Of a stretch of DNA of 64,000 nucleotides, positions 9,284 through 18,074 are shown in pieces (the first letter of the stretch is position 1; each line of letters begins with the position of its first letter). The stretch covers positions 1 to 64,000 of the forward strand of contig NZ_WHNQ01000025.1 of NCBI RefSeq assembly GCF_009362785.1, written 5' to 3'. Under the pieces are notes generated by a model. That model had not been told where the DNA came from. It was given only the letters and a program-made list of their open reading frames with translations, and did no database searches. The stretch is from Paraburkholderia atlantica. Lineage in GTDB: Bacteria > Pseudomonadota > Gammaproteobacteria > Burkholderiales > Burkholderiaceae. Both the position numbers and the translations under genes were made by a program.

Positions 9284-9631
9284 ATGAAGCTGCTCAAACC
9301 GGGCCACCTGTGGCATCACGCGGACGACGTGCATCATGTTCATCATCCGCATCATGTCGGATACGAGGGCAGCCATGTGATGCTGCCGCTCGTCGGCATC
9401 TCGCTGATGGCGATTGCGCTTTACATCGGCGTGCGCGGCTTCGATTTTTCCGAGCTTGGCAAAAGCGCGTTGTTCGACGTCGTGATGGTGTGTGTCGCGC
9501 TCGGCATCGCGGGCCTGTTCGGCGCGGTCGGCGCGTGGTTACGCTCGAATGGCGACGAAGCGGAAGAGGGCTTCTGCTTCATCGGCGCGTTGATCGGCAC
9601 GGTGGTGTTTTATATCGCGCTGCTAACCTGA
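9284..9631 (+). CDS. Small membrane protein with a histidine-rich N-terminus
   Basis: A 115-residue protein. Residues 8-31 contain nine or more histidines in WHH, VHHVHH and PHH clusters; three predicted membrane helices follow (about 33-51, 62-85, 98-114). The ATG at 9284 has a strong GGGGGAGG ribosome-binding site 7 nt upstream; an in-frame ATG at 9236 lacks one. No named family was recognised. The His cluster suggests binding of a divalent metal such as Ni, Zn or Cu, which is inference. A sigma-70-like promoter precedes it and a reductase gene converges on it. Confidence 0.7.
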   Translation: MKLLKPGHLWHHADDVHHVHHPHHVGYEGSHVMLPLVGISLMAIALYIGVRGFDFSELGKSALFDVVMVCVALGIAGLFGAVGAWLRSNGDEAEEGFCFIGALIGTVVFYIALLT

Positions 9632-9690
9632 CGCGATTCGATTCAATGCGTGGCGCGACACCCGCCGCGCCATCCATCATCAACGCGCTG

Positions 9691-10275
9691 TCACACTATC
9701 CGCGCCGCTTCGTCGAACGAAAAGCGCGGGCTGCGAGGAAACAGCTTCGACGGATCGCCATAGCCAAGATTGATCAGGAAGTTCGACTTCACCGTCGTAC
9801 CCGCAAAGAACGCTTCGTCGACCTTGGCCTGATCGAAGCCCGACATCGGCCCGGTGTCGAGGCCGAGCGCACGTGCCGCGAGTATCAGATAGCCGCCTTG
9901 CAGCGTCGAATTGCGAAACGCCGTGTCCGCGATCAACCGCTCGTTGCCGACGAACCAGCTGCGCGCATCCGCATGCGGAAACAGCTTCGGCAGATGCTCG
10001 TAGAAGGCCATGTCCATGGCGACGATCACCGTGACCGGCGCGGCCATCGTTTTCTCGAGATTGCCAGCCGACAACGCCGGGCGCAGTTTCTCCTTGCCCT
10101 CCGGCGTCCTGACGAACACGAAGCGGCCCGGACTCGAATTGGCCGAGGTCGGGCCGAGCAGGACGAGCTCCATCAACTCGCGCAGCACGGCGTCGTCGAT
10201 CGGTTCGTTCTGCCAGCCGTTGTGCGTACGCGCGTCGCGAAAGAGCTGCGCGAGCGCCTGATCGGAAAGTGTCAT
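9691..10275 (-). CDS. rutE: RutE/HadB-type nitroreductase-family malonic semialdehyde reductase
   Basis: A 194-residue FMN-dependent nitroreductase-fold protein, very similar to E. coli RutE as I remember it. Shared blocks include D-A-R-T-H-N-G-W, G-P-T-S-A-N, the E-K-L-R-P-A-L-S stretch, H-A-D-A-R-S-W-F, L-G-L-D-T-G-P-M-S-G-F and N-x-G-Y-G-D-P-S-K-L. RutE reduces malonic semialdehyde to 3-hydroxypropionate in pyrimidine breakdown. No other rut gene lies nearby, so here it may be a general semialdehyde or quinone reductase. The start at 10275 is chosen because the family similarity begins there; an upstream in-frame ATG only adds a low-complexity leader. Confidence 0.85.
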   Translation of the reverse strand: MTLSDQALAQLFRDARTHNGWQNEPIDDAVLRELMELVLLGPTSANSSPGRFVFVRTPEGKEKLRPALSAGNLEKTMAAPVTVIVAMDMAFYEHLPKLFPHADARSWFVGNERLIADTAFRNSTLQGGYLILAARALGLDTGPMSGFDQAKVDEAFFAGTTVKSNFLINLGYGDPSKLFPRSPRFSFDEAARIV

Positions 10276-10415
10276 GGAAGTGATCCGTGCGAAAGAACAG
10301 AGGGAGCGCGCAGAGCCGCGTCGAATGAAAGAGCAAGGCGCGTGAATCAGCGCGTGAGCCGTCGTCGCCATAATAGCCAAGGTCTTTACTCGTCCGCTTG
10401 CATCCAGGCATTCCG

Positions 10416-11018
10416 ATGAACACCGATCTTTTCAACGATCTGCCGACCCCCGACGTCGACTGGTATCCCGACTGGCTCGCAGCGGACGACGCCGAGCGTC
10501 TGCTCGTCCGCCTGATCGACGAAGTGCAATGGCGCCAGGACATGATGGGCACGCCTGGCGGCCGTGTTGCACTGCCGCGTCTGACCGCCTGGCAGGGCGA
10601 GCCGGATGCGGTGTATGTCTACTCGGGAATCCGCAACGTGCCGCAAGCGTGGACGCCCGCCGTCGCTGAACTGAAGGCCGCCGCCGAGGCGACCAGCGGC
10701 GCGCGTTTTAACAGCGTGCTGCTGAATCGCTACCGCAGTGGCGCCGATAGCATGGGCTGGCATGCGGACCGCGAGCCCGAACTCGGCAAGCAACCGGTGA
10801 TCGCGTCGGTGAGTCTCGGCGTCGCGCGCAGGTTCGATTTGCAGCACAACCGCAGCGGCGTCGTGCAATCGTTCTCGCTGAAGGGCGGCAGCCTGCTCGT
10901 GATGAAGGGCGACACCCAGGCGCAGTGGCGTCATCGGGTGCCGAAGGAGCCGCGTGTGAGCGGCGAGCGCATCAATCTAACGTTTCGCTGGGTCACCCCG
11001 AGCGTCTCACCGACTTGA
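10416..11018 (+). CDS. alkB: AlkB-type 2-oxoglutarate/Fe(II) dioxygenase
   Basis: A 200-residue protein of the AlkB/ABH2-like family, which repairs N-alkylated bases by oxidative demethylation. The iron ligands are visible: H116 and D118 in the W-H-A-D-R-E-P-E-L-G motif and H173 in W-R-H-R-V-P-K. The 2-oxoglutarate-binding arginines follow in the R-I-N-L-T-F-R end motif (R185, R191). N-R-Y-R-x-G-x-D-S-M-G-W is also typical. The start is the ATG at 10416; a TTG six codons upstream is less likely. No adaptive-response gene (ada) is adjacent. Confidence 0.9.
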   Translation: MNTDLFNDLPTPDVDWYPDWLAADDAERLLVRLIDEVQWRQDMMGTPGGRVALPRLTAWQGEPDAVYVYSGIRNVPQAWTPAVAELKAAAEATSGARFNSVLLNRYRSGADSMGWHADREPELGKQPVIASVSLGVARRFDLQHNRSGVVQSFSLKGGSLLVMKGDTQAQWRHRVPKEPRVSGERINLTFRWVTPSVSPT

Positions 11019-11200
11019 GTCAGCGGGCGGCAATGCTCTGATCGGCGCGCTATACCAAAATTGATATCGAGGGCGCGAATCATATGATTGGACGGTTAAC
11101 GCGTCGCACAGTACGCTACATCACGATCCATGCGCCGTGAGGGGCCACGAGGGCCGGGCTGACCGCTGGGTCGTCTACACAACAACGATTGGAGACTGTC

Positions 11201-12187
11201 ATGGCGAATTCACGACGTGCCGCGTGTCGCGCTCTGGGCGCGCTCGCGCTTTCCGCGAGTCTCGGAGTGCTAACGCTGGCCACGCCAGGCGCGCATGCCG
11301 AAGACAAGAAAATAACGCTCGGTTTTGCGCAGGTCGGTGCGGAAAGCGCATGGCGCACCGCGAATACCGAATCGGTGAAGTCCGCGGCGACGGAAGCCGG
11401 TATCAACCTCAAATTCTCCGACGGGCAGCAGAAGCAGGAAAACCAGATCAAGGCGATCCGCTCGTATATCGCTCAGAAGGTCGACGTAATCGCGTTCTCG
11501 CCGGTCGTCGAATCGGGCTGGGAACCGGTGCTGCTCGAAGCCAAGGCCGCGAAGATTCCGGTGATCCTGACCGACCGCAACATCGACGTGAAGGACCCGT
11601 CGCTGTACGTGACGATGATCGGCTCGGACTTCCTCGAAGAGGGACGACGCGGCGGCAAGTGGCTCGCGGAGAACTACAAGAACGATAAAGGCCCGATCAA
11701 CATCGCCGAGCTGCAAGGCACGGTCGGCTCCGCGCCGGCCAACGACCGCCACGCGGGTCTGATCGAAGTGATCAAGAGCGATCCGAAGTTCAAGATCATC
11801 GCGTCGCAAAGCGGCGACTTCACGCTAGCCGGTGGCAAGCAGGTGATGGAAGCGTTCATCAAGACCTACGGCAACAAGATCAACGTTGTCTATGCTCATA
11901 ACGACGACATGGCCCTCGGCGCGATCCAGGCGATGGAAGAAGCCGGCATGCATCCGGGCAAGGACGTCGTAGTGGTTTCGTTCGACGCAACCAAGGGCGG
12001 CTTCCAGGCGATGGCCGCCGGCAAGATCAACGTCGACGTCGAGTGCAGCCCGCTGCTCGGACCGCAGCTGATGACGGCGGTGAAAGACGTGGTGGCTGGC
12101 AAGCCGCTGCCGAAGCGCATCCTGACTCAGGAGACTGTCTTCCCGATGAGCGTCGCTGCGCAAACTTTGCCGTCGCGTAAGTACTGA
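11201..12187 (+). CDS. ytfQ: YtfQ-like sugar ABC transporter substrate-binding protein
   Basis: A 328-residue periplasmic-binding protein of the ribose/galactose class (Peripla_BP_4). A signal peptide ends near A-H-A-E (residues 29-30). The mature protein resembles YtfQ, the galactofuranose-binding protein (I-T-L-G-F-A-Q-V-G-A-E-S-A-W-R-T-A-N start, A-F-S-P-V-V-E-S-G-W, and the D-x-D-M-A-L-G-A-I-Q block). It should deliver a sugar to the transporter encoded next. The ATG at 11201 has GGAGA 5 nt upstream; a TTG four codons earlier is not preferred. Galactofuranose or a related aldose is an inference from family likeness. Confidence 0.9.
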   Translation: MANSRRAACRALGALALSASLGVLTLATPGAHAEDKKITLGFAQVGAESAWRTANTESVKSAATEAGINLKFSDGQQKQENQIKAIRSYIAQKVDVIAFSPVVESGWEPVLLEAKAAKIPVILTDRNIDVKDPSLYVTMIGSDFLEEGRRGGKWLAENYKNDKGPINIAELQGTVGSAPANDRHAGLIEVIKSDPKFKIIASQSGDFTLAGGKQVMEAFIKTYGNKINVVYAHNDDMALGAIQAMEEAGMHPGKDVVVVSFDATKGGFQAMAAGKINVDVECSPLLGPQLMTAVKDVVAGKPLPKRILTQETVFPMSVAAQTLPSRKY

Positions 12188-12328
12188 CGCGGCGCGCAAC
12201 GTCGCCGCGGCATCGCTAGCGCGAGTGCCGCGGCGTGTGCGGTGTTCAGGCGCCTGGGCCAACGCGGCCCACGACGCGAAGGAGATGTGCAGTACGGACA
12301 CATCGAACAGGTTTCTCCAGTGGTGCCT

Positions 12329-12370
12329 GACCGCCCGGGCTGCTTCCTTCTGCAGCGGGCGGTCTCTTTT
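12329..12370 (+). terminator. Intercistronic terminator/attenuator hairpin
   Basis: GACCGCCCG (12329-12337) pairs with CGGGCGGTC (12356-12364), with further inner pairing of GCTGC and GCAG, and is followed by TCTTTT. It lies between the binding-protein and ATPase genes. It probably lets most transcripts end after the binding protein, which is usually needed in excess. Confidence 0.75.
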
Positions 12371-12441
12371 CAGGAGCATGCGTCCGCGCAAGCATGCCGC
12401 TGGGGCCTGCCGAACCATGCATAGCCGATCGAGCGAGGTCC

Positions 12442-14082
12442 ATGACCCAATCCGCTACCGAACCGACTCAGCCGGACCAGCCGCAGCGCGGCGCGTCACC
12501 GGGTGCGCGAAGCCAACAGAATGACATGAGCGCGCGCGAACCGATTCTGGCGACCTCCGGCGTCAGCAAGACATTTCCGGGCGTGAAGGCGCTGCAACGC
12601 GTCGACTTCCGCCTGTTTCCCGGCGAGGTCCATACGCTGATGGGCCAGAACGGCGCCGGCAAATCCACGTTGATCAACGTGCTCACCGGCGTGCTCGCAC
12701 CCGATGCCGGCACGATCCGCCTCGGCGGCGAGGTGGTCGCGTTCGCGTCGCCGCAGGAAGCCGAGGCGGCCGGCGTGCGCACGCTGTATCAGGAAGTGAA
12801 CCTGTGTCCGAATCTGTCGGTCGCGGAGAACATCTTCGCGGGCCGGCAGCCGCGCCGCTTCGGCGCGATCGACTGGCCCGACATCAAGCGGCGCGCGCAG
12901 GAAGCGCTCGCGCGCCTCGACGTGTCGCTCGACGTCACGCGCTCGCTCGACGCCTATCCGATCGCCGTGCAGCAGATGGTCGCGATCGCGCGAGCGTTGT
13001 CCGTCGATGCGCGCGTGCTGATTCTCGACGAGCCGACGTCGAGCCTTGACGACAGTGAAGTCGCGCAGCTTTTCAAAATCCTTCGCCATCTCAAGCGATC
13101 GGGCATCGCGATCCTGTTCGTCACGCATTTCATCGAGCAGACCTATGCGATCTCCGATCGCATCACGGTGATGCGCAACGGCGAGCGCGAAGGCGAATAT
13201 CTGGCGCGCGATCTGTCCGCGGATCAGCTGGTCGCGAAGATGGTCGGCCACGAGCGGATGAGCGCGCGTCTGCGCGAAGCAGCCCACGAAGAGCAGGCCG
13301 CCGACGATCTACAGGAAGTCGCGCACGATCACCCGGAGGAAGCAACGGCCACGCAGCCGTTCATCGAACTGCGCGGCGTCGGCCGTCGCGGCACGCTACA
13401 GCCGGTCGATCTCGAAGTGCACGCCGGCCAGATACTCGGCCTCGCGGGACTGCTCGGCTCGGGGCGCACCGAAACCGCGCGTCTGCTGTTCGGCGCGGAT
13501 CGCGCGGACAGCGGCACGATCCTCGTCGAAGGGCGTCCCGTGCGGCTGCGCACGCCGCACGACGCGGTGCGTCACGGCATCGGCTATTGCGCGGAAGACC
13601 GCAAGAAGGAAGGCATCGTCGCCGAGTTGTCGATCCGCGAAAACATCATGCTCGCGCTGCAGGCGCGGCGCGGCTGGTGGCGCAAGATCAGCCGGCAACG
13701 CGCGCGCGAACTCGCCGACATGTGGATCGAGCGGCTCGGCATCAAGGCGTCCGACGCCGAGCAGCCGATCGCGCTGCTGTCCGGGGGCAATCAGCAGAAG
13801 GCTCTGCTCGCGCGCTGGCTGGCAACCGATCCCAAACTGCTGATCCTCGACGAGCCGACCCGCGGCATCGACGTCGCCGCGAAGTTCGACATCATGGACC
13901 GGCTGCTCGCGCTGTGCGCGAACGGCCTGTCCATCCTGTTCATCTCGTCGGAGATCAGCGAGGTGCTGCGCGTCAGCCATCGCGTCGCGGTGCTGCGCGA
14001 TCGCCGCAAGATCGCCGAGGTGGCCGGTAAGGCATCGAACGAAGACAACATCTACCGACTCATCGCAGGGAGCGGCGAATGA
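12442..14082 (+). CDS. ytfR: YtfR-like sugar ABC transporter ATP-binding protein (two NBDs)
   Basis: A 546-residue protein with two fused nucleotide-binding domains, the usual layout for RbsA/MglA/YtfR. The first has Walker A G-Q-N-G-A-G-K-S-T, and A-R-A-L with I-L-D-E-P-T-S-S-L as Walker B. The second has the non-canonical G-L-L-G-S-G-R-T-E loop, L-S-G-G-N-Q-Q-K and I-L-D-E-P-T-R-G-I-D. The N-terminal 35 residues are a Gln/Ser/Pro-rich extension. It powers sugar import with the two following permeases. Its stop overlaps the next start (ATGA at 14079-14082), so translation is probably coupled. The start at 12442 is preferred over one 48 nt upstream. Confidence 0.92.
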   Translation: MTQSATEPTQPDQPQRGASPGARSQQNDMSAREPILATSGVSKTFPGVKALQRVDFRLFPGEVHTLMGQNGAGKSTLINVLTGVLAPDAGTIRLGGEVVAFASPQEAEAAGVRTLYQEVNLCPNLSVAENIFAGRQPRRFGAIDWPDIKRRAQEALARLDVSLDVTRSLDAYPIAVQQMVAIARALSVDARVLILDEPTSSLDDSEVAQLFKILRHLKRSGIAILFVTHFIEQTYAISDRITVMRNGEREGEYLARDLSADQLVAKMVGHERMSARLREAAHEEQAADDLQEVAHDHPEEATATQPFIELRGVGRRGTLQPVDLEVHAGQILGLAGLLGSGRTETARLLFGADRADSGTILVEGRPVRLRTPHDAVRHGIGYCAEDRKKEGIVAELSIRENIMLALQARRGWWRKISRQRARELADMWIERLGIKASDAEQPIALLSGGNQQKALLARWLATDPKLLILDEPTRGIDVAAKFDIMDRLLALCANGLSILFISSEISEVLRVSHRVAVLRDRRKIAEVAGKASNEDNIYRLIAGSGE

Positions 14083-15122
14083 AGCTATCGAACTGGTTCG
14101 TGCGCGACGGCGTCGAACGTCCGCTGGTGTGGCCATGCGTGACGCTGGTGCTGCTGTGCGGACTGAACCTGCTGGTCAATCCGCATTTTCTTGCGCTGCG
14201 CACACTCGACGGCCACCTGTTCGGCGCACCGATCGACATCCTGAATCGCGCGGCGCCGCTCGTGCTGGTCGCGATCGGCATGACGCTCGTGATCGCGACG
14301 CGCGGCATCGACATCTCGGTCGGCGCGGTGGTCGCGATCGCCGGCGCCGCGGCCGCGACGATACTCTCGACCCAGGCCGTGCCGAGCGGTGCGCTGATCG
14401 TGCAGGCGCTGCTGGCCGCGCTCGTGGTCGGCATCTTGAGCGGCATGTGGAACGGGGTGCTCGTCGCGTTCGTCGGCATGCAGCCGATCATCGCGACGCT
14501 GATCCTGATGGTCGCCGGCCGCGGCATCGCGCAACTGCTGACCGCCGGGCAGATCATCCCGATCGGCGCGCCCGGCTATCTGTTCGTCGGCGGCGGCTAC
14601 TGGCTCGGCGTGCCGTGCTCGGTATGGATCGCGACCGTCGCCGTGCTGGCGACCGCCGCTTTGGTGGAGGGCACGGCGCTCGGTCTGTTCATTCGCGCAA
14701 TCGGCGTGAATCCGGTTGCGACACGGCTCGTCGGCTTGCGCTCGAAGGCGATCGTGTTCGCGGTGTACAGCTTCTCGGGCTTGACCGCGGCGCTGGCCGG
14801 CATCCTGATCAGCTCGAACGTGCGTAGCGCGGACGGCAACAACGCGGGCCTGCTGCTCGAACTCGACGCGATTCTCGCCGTGACGCTCGGCGGCACGTCG
14901 CTGCTCGGTGGCCGCTTCAGCTTCGCGGGCACGGTGCTCGGCGCGCTGATCATCCAGACGCTTACGTACACGACCTATTCGATCGGCGTGCCGCCGGAAG
15001 CGACGCTCGTCGTCAAGGCGGCCGTCGTGCTCGCGGTCAGCGTGATCCAGTCGCCGGTGGCGCGCTCGCTCGCGGTGTCGTTCGGCGCGTCGCTGGTCAA
15101 ATCGCGCGGGGTGGCACGATGA
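14079..15122 (+). CDS. ytfT: YtfT-like sugar ABC transporter permease
   Basis: A 347-residue polytopic membrane protein of the BPD_transp_2 (RbsC/YtfT) family. It contains the typical G-M-T-L-V-I-A-T-R-G-I-D-I-S-V-G-A-V segment after helix 2 and the G-G-T-S-L-L-G-G-R-F-S-F-A-G-T-V-L-G cytoplasmic loop that contacts the ATPase. It overlaps the ATPase gene by 4 nt at its start and the second permease by 4 nt at its end, so the three genes form one tight operon. It forms the membrane channel with the next protein. Confidence 0.92.
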   Translation: MKLSNWFVRDGVERPLVWPCVTLVLLCGLNLLVNPHFLALRTLDGHLFGAPIDILNRAAPLVLVAIGMTLVIATRGIDISVGAVVAIAGAAAATILSTQAVPSGALIVQALLAALVVGILSGMWNGVLVAFVGMQPIIATLILMVAGRGIAQLLTAGQIIPIGAPGYLFVGGGYWLGVPCSVWIATVAVLATAALVEGTALGLFIRAIGVNPVATRLVGLRSKAIVFAVYSFSGLTAALAGILISSNVRSADGNNAGLLLELDAILAVTLGGTSLLGGRFSFAGTVLGALIIQTLTYTTYSIGVPPEATLVVKAAVVLAVSVIQSPVARSLAVSFGASLVKSRGVAR

Positions 15123-16216
15123 CGCGCTTTCTCGAAGCACTCGCCCGCGTGGTCGATCCGCGCACGCTGCCGATCGCGGTGACGGTCCTGCTGTTCTGCG
15201 CGCTATTCGGCTTTGGTTCGGTGATGTACACCGGTTTCTTCTCGTGGCAGGTGCTGCTCGATCTGCTCGTCGACAACGCGTTCCTGCTGATCGTCGCGAT
15301 CGGCATGACGTTCGTGATCGTGTCGGGCGGCATCGATCTGTCGGTGGGCTCGATCGTCGCGCTGACGACGATCGTCGAAGCCGTGCTGTCCGAGCACATG
15401 CATGTGTCGGTGTGGCTGATCATTCCGATCGTGCTGTTGATGGGCACGGTGTTCGGCGCGGTGCAGGGCGCGCTGATTCACTACTTCCGCCTGCAGGCGT
15501 TCATCGTGACGCTGGCGGGGATGTTCTTCGCGCGTGGCCTGTGCTTTCTGATCACGACGCAGTCGATCACGATTACCGATCCGACGTTCAAGGCGATCTC
15601 CGCGTTTCGTCTCAGTGTCGGCGTCGGTTCGGTATCGGCGAACGTGCTGATCGCGCTCGTGACGCTCGCGGCCGCGATCTACGTCGCCCATTTCACGCGC
15701 TTCGGACGCAACGTGTATGCGGTTGGCGGCAATCCGCGCTCGGCGCTGCTGATGGGGCTGCCGGTCGCCCGTACACGCGTCGGCGTGTATGCGCTGAGCG
15801 GCTTCTGTTCGGCGCTCGGCGGCGCGGTGTTCACGTTCTACGTGCTGTCGGGCTATGGGCTGCAGGGGCAGGGCATGGAGCTCGATGCGATCGCGGCGAC
15901 GGTGATCGGCGGCACGCTGCTGACCGGCGGCGTCGGTTACGTGGTCGGCTCGCTGTTCGGCGTCGGCATTCTCGGCACGATCCAGACGCTGATTACGTTC
16001 GACGGCACGCTCAGTTCGTGGTGGACGCGGATCGTGATCGGCGCGCTGCTGTGCGCGTTCTGCTTGCTGCAACGGTTGATCGAGCGGCACGCGAAGTCCG
16101 TGCGTCGGCCCGGCGGCACCAATGCGGTCACGACGACGGGACATGGGCACGGGCATGACGAGCCGTCGACGGCGGCGTCGTCGGATTCGCAGGTGTTGGG
16201 CAGGGCGCCGGGCTAG
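15119..16216 (+). CDS. yjfF: YjfF-like sugar ABC transporter permease
   Basis: A 365-residue permease of the same family as its upstream neighbour. It has the matching G-M-T-F-V-I-V-S-G-G-I-D-L-S-V-G-S-I segment and the G-G-T-L-L-T-G-G-V-G-Y-V-x-G-S loop. Two different permease genes plus a double-domain ATPase is the YtfQ-YtfR-YtfT-YjfF arrangement. The last 40 residues form a His/Gly/Ser-rich cytoplasmic tail. Coupled to ytfT by an ATGA overlap and followed by a terminator at 16243. Confidence 0.92.
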   Translation: MTRFLEALARVVDPRTLPIAVTVLLFCALFGFGSVMYTGFFSWQVLLDLLVDNAFLLIVAIGMTFVIVSGGIDLSVGSIVALTTIVEAVLSEHMHVSVWLIIPIVLLMGTVFGAVQGALIHYFRLQAFIVTLAGMFFARGLCFLITTQSITITDPTFKAISAFRLSVGVGSVSANVLIALVTLAAAIYVAHFTRFGRNVYAVGGNPRSALLMGLPVARTRVGVYALSGFCSALGGAVFTFYVLSGYGLQGQGMELDAIAATVIGGTLLTGGVGYVVGSLFGVGILGTIQTLITFDGTLSSWWTRIVIGALLCAFCLLQRLIERHAKSVRRPGGTNAVTTTGHGHGHDEPSTAASSDSQVLGRAPG

Positions 16217-16235
16217 GGCGCGTCCTTCCAGCGCT

Positions 16236-16796
16236 TCAAACGGCGGCGCCCCGTTGTTCGGGGCGCCGCTTTCCCATTAGTCGACGCGCGATCCGCGCGA
16301 TCCAGGCGCTGCCGGGCCATGCGCATCGGGGAACCGAGTCGATCGGCGCGACCCCTGAATAGACGGCGCGCTTGGCGACATTCCCGAAATTGCGCGTCGC
16401 CAGCACGTGCATGCAGCGTTTGAGCGCTGCGATCGAAAGCGCACTGAGCAGCAGTCCCGCAAACTCATCGGCGAGATAGTGACCGCCTTGCGTCGGCGTC
16501 GACAGGATCATCATCAGGTTGAGCGGAACCAAACACAGCAATAGCCGTGGCATGCGACGCAGCGCATAGATAAAGACAATACCGAGCGTCGTGTGAAATG
16601 ACGTCATCGACATCATGCCTTGCGCCGGCACCAGTGGATAAAACTCCGAGACGGTAGCCGACGTGTTGGGGTCCGCAATGCCGAAGTGCAGAAGTGCGCT
16701 CGAGGCGGGAAGCGGCGTCGCAACCAGAACCAGCAGAATGCCCGACAGCATGAAGAGCAGCACGAACTCCGACAGTTCGTCGCGGCGGCCGCTCAT
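16236..16796 (-). pseudogene. 5'-truncated PAP2-superfamily phosphatase (C-terminal part only)
   Basis: A 186-residue reading frame matches only the C-terminal half of PAP2-type membrane phosphatases. It has the S-F-H-T motif (residues 66-69) in an M-M-S-M-T-S-F-H-T segment and the G-G-H-Y-L-A-D-E-F-A-G motif (104-114), the two C-terminal catalytic motifs with both histidines. Intact relatives have several more membrane helices before this; none was found in any frame upstream to the divergent PPK2 gene. Translation could begin at the ATG at 16796, but the protein would lack much of the core fold. It also runs into the terminator of the ABC operon. Most likely a decayed gene, although a short membrane protein cannot be excluded. 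Confidence 0.65.
16243..16272 (+). terminator. Terminator of the sugar ABC operon
   Basis: GCGGCGCCCC (16243-16252) and GGGGCGCCGC (16260-16269) form a perfect 10-bp stem with a 7-nt loop, followed by TTT. It also encodes the last codons of the leftward PAP2 remnant, so the two overlap. Confidence 0.7.
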
Positions 16797-17081
16797 CCAT
16801 TTTTCGTTGGTCCGGTCCGCTAAAGGACAAGCACAGGTAATGCCTATCGTCTGGCGGCCTTGTCGCGACTGGGGCCGACGGGACCGGCAGGCTGTGATCG
16901 ACCGGCTCGGAGGTCCGGAATGTTGCAGCATCAGGACGCATTTTTTCCGTCGCGACGCGGTTGGGCAGCGACGTTGCCGATGAGCACGTTTCCGTTTGTG
17001 TGACCTATTATCAGAAAGAGTTGTGACCAGTACGACCGCGGTTGCGCTGCAACTGATTGCAGATGTCGTGGGGAACAAGCG

Positions 17082-18029
17082 ATGGTTCGCATGGAAATAC
17101 TCAACGCGCTGCGGGCATACACCGATCCGTTCCGCGTCACCAGCGGCAAAGATTTCTTCCTGAAGAATTTCGATCCCGGCGAGACGCTGGGACTCAAAAT
17201 GCATAAGGAAGAGGCGCAGCAACTGCTTCAGCGCGGTTCGAAATGGCTCGCGATGGAGCAGGAGATCCTCTATGCGCAGGATTCCTGGGCCGTGCTGCTG
17301 GTGTTCCAGGCCATGGACGCCGCGGGAAAGGATGGGACGATCAAGCACGTGATGTCGCGCGTCAATCCGCAGGGCTGCGATGTCATCTCGTTCAAGCAGC
17401 CGTCGGATGAGGAACTCTCGCACGATTTCCTTTGGCGCTATTCCAGGAAAGTGCCCGAGCGCGGGCACATCGGTATTTTCAACCGCTCGTACTATGAAGA
17501 GGCGCTGGTGGTGCGCGTGCATCGGCATCTGCTCCGTGCCCAGAAGATACCGCCGGGACGGGTCGGCAACAACATATGGGAAGAACGGCTCGCCGACATC
17601 GCGCGCTTCGAAGACTATCTGACGCGCCAGGGCGTGGTCATAGTCAAGTTCTATCTGAACCTGTCGTACGGAGAGCAGAAGAAGCGGTTCATGGAACGCC
17701 TCGACAATCCCGACAAGAACTGGAAGTTTTCGGCATCCGACGTTCGCGAGCGTCGCTACTGGAAGGACTATATGCACGCCTATGAAGAGGCCATCCGCGC
17801 GACGGCCTCCGAAGCGGCTCCGTGGTACGTCGTGCCCGCCGACAACAAGCCTTTCACGCGCCTCATCGTCGCGGCGGCGATCGTCGAGGCCGTCGAGAAG
17901 CTCGACCTCGAATATCCGAAAGCGACGCGAGAGCAGATGAAGGATCTCGCCGCCGCGAGGAAAGAGCTCGACGCTGAAGCGGTGGACGAGACGAGACCCG
18001 ATCAACCCGGGGACGATTCCGATCATTGA
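17082..18029 (+). CDS. Polyphosphate kinase 2 family protein (PPK2)
   Basis: A 315-residue single-domain PPK2. It carries the Walker A segment M-D-A-A-G-K-D-G (about 78-85), the Walker B/lid region with F-N-R-S-Y-Y-E-E (133-140), and the basic D-N-P-D-K-N-W-K-F-S segment. PPK2 enzymes use polyphosphate to phosphorylate nucleoside mono- or diphosphates. Length and motifs suit a one-domain class I or III enzyme; which nucleotide it accepts is not determined. It is followed 45 bp later by a P-type ATPase gene on the same strand, probably in one operon. The C-terminal 30 residues are acidic and likely disordered. Confidence 0.9.
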   Translation: MVRMEILNALRAYTDPFRVTSGKDFFLKNFDPGETLGLKMHKEEAQQLLQRGSKWLAMEQEILYAQDSWAVLLVFQAMDAAGKDGTIKHVMSRVNPQGCDVISFKQPSDEELSHDFLWRYSRKVPERGHIGIFNRSYYEEALVVRVHRHLLRAQKIPPGRVGNNIWEERLADIARFEDYLTRQGVVIVKFYLNLSYGEQKKRFMERLDNPDKNWKFSASDVRERRYWKDYMHAYEEAIRATASEAAPWYVVPADNKPFTRLIVAAAIVEAVEKLDLEYPKATREQMKDLAAARKELDAEAVDETRPDQPGDDSDH

Positions 18030-18074
18030 GAGCGGCCCCCTGACCCGAAATCACTGGAACCGGGAGACACGAGG

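Noticed and set aside
16236..18026. A 596-codon open frame on the minus strand running through the PPK2 gene.
   Set aside because: Only the last 186 codons match a family (PAP2). The upstream part is the antisense of PPK2 and contains nothing recognisable.
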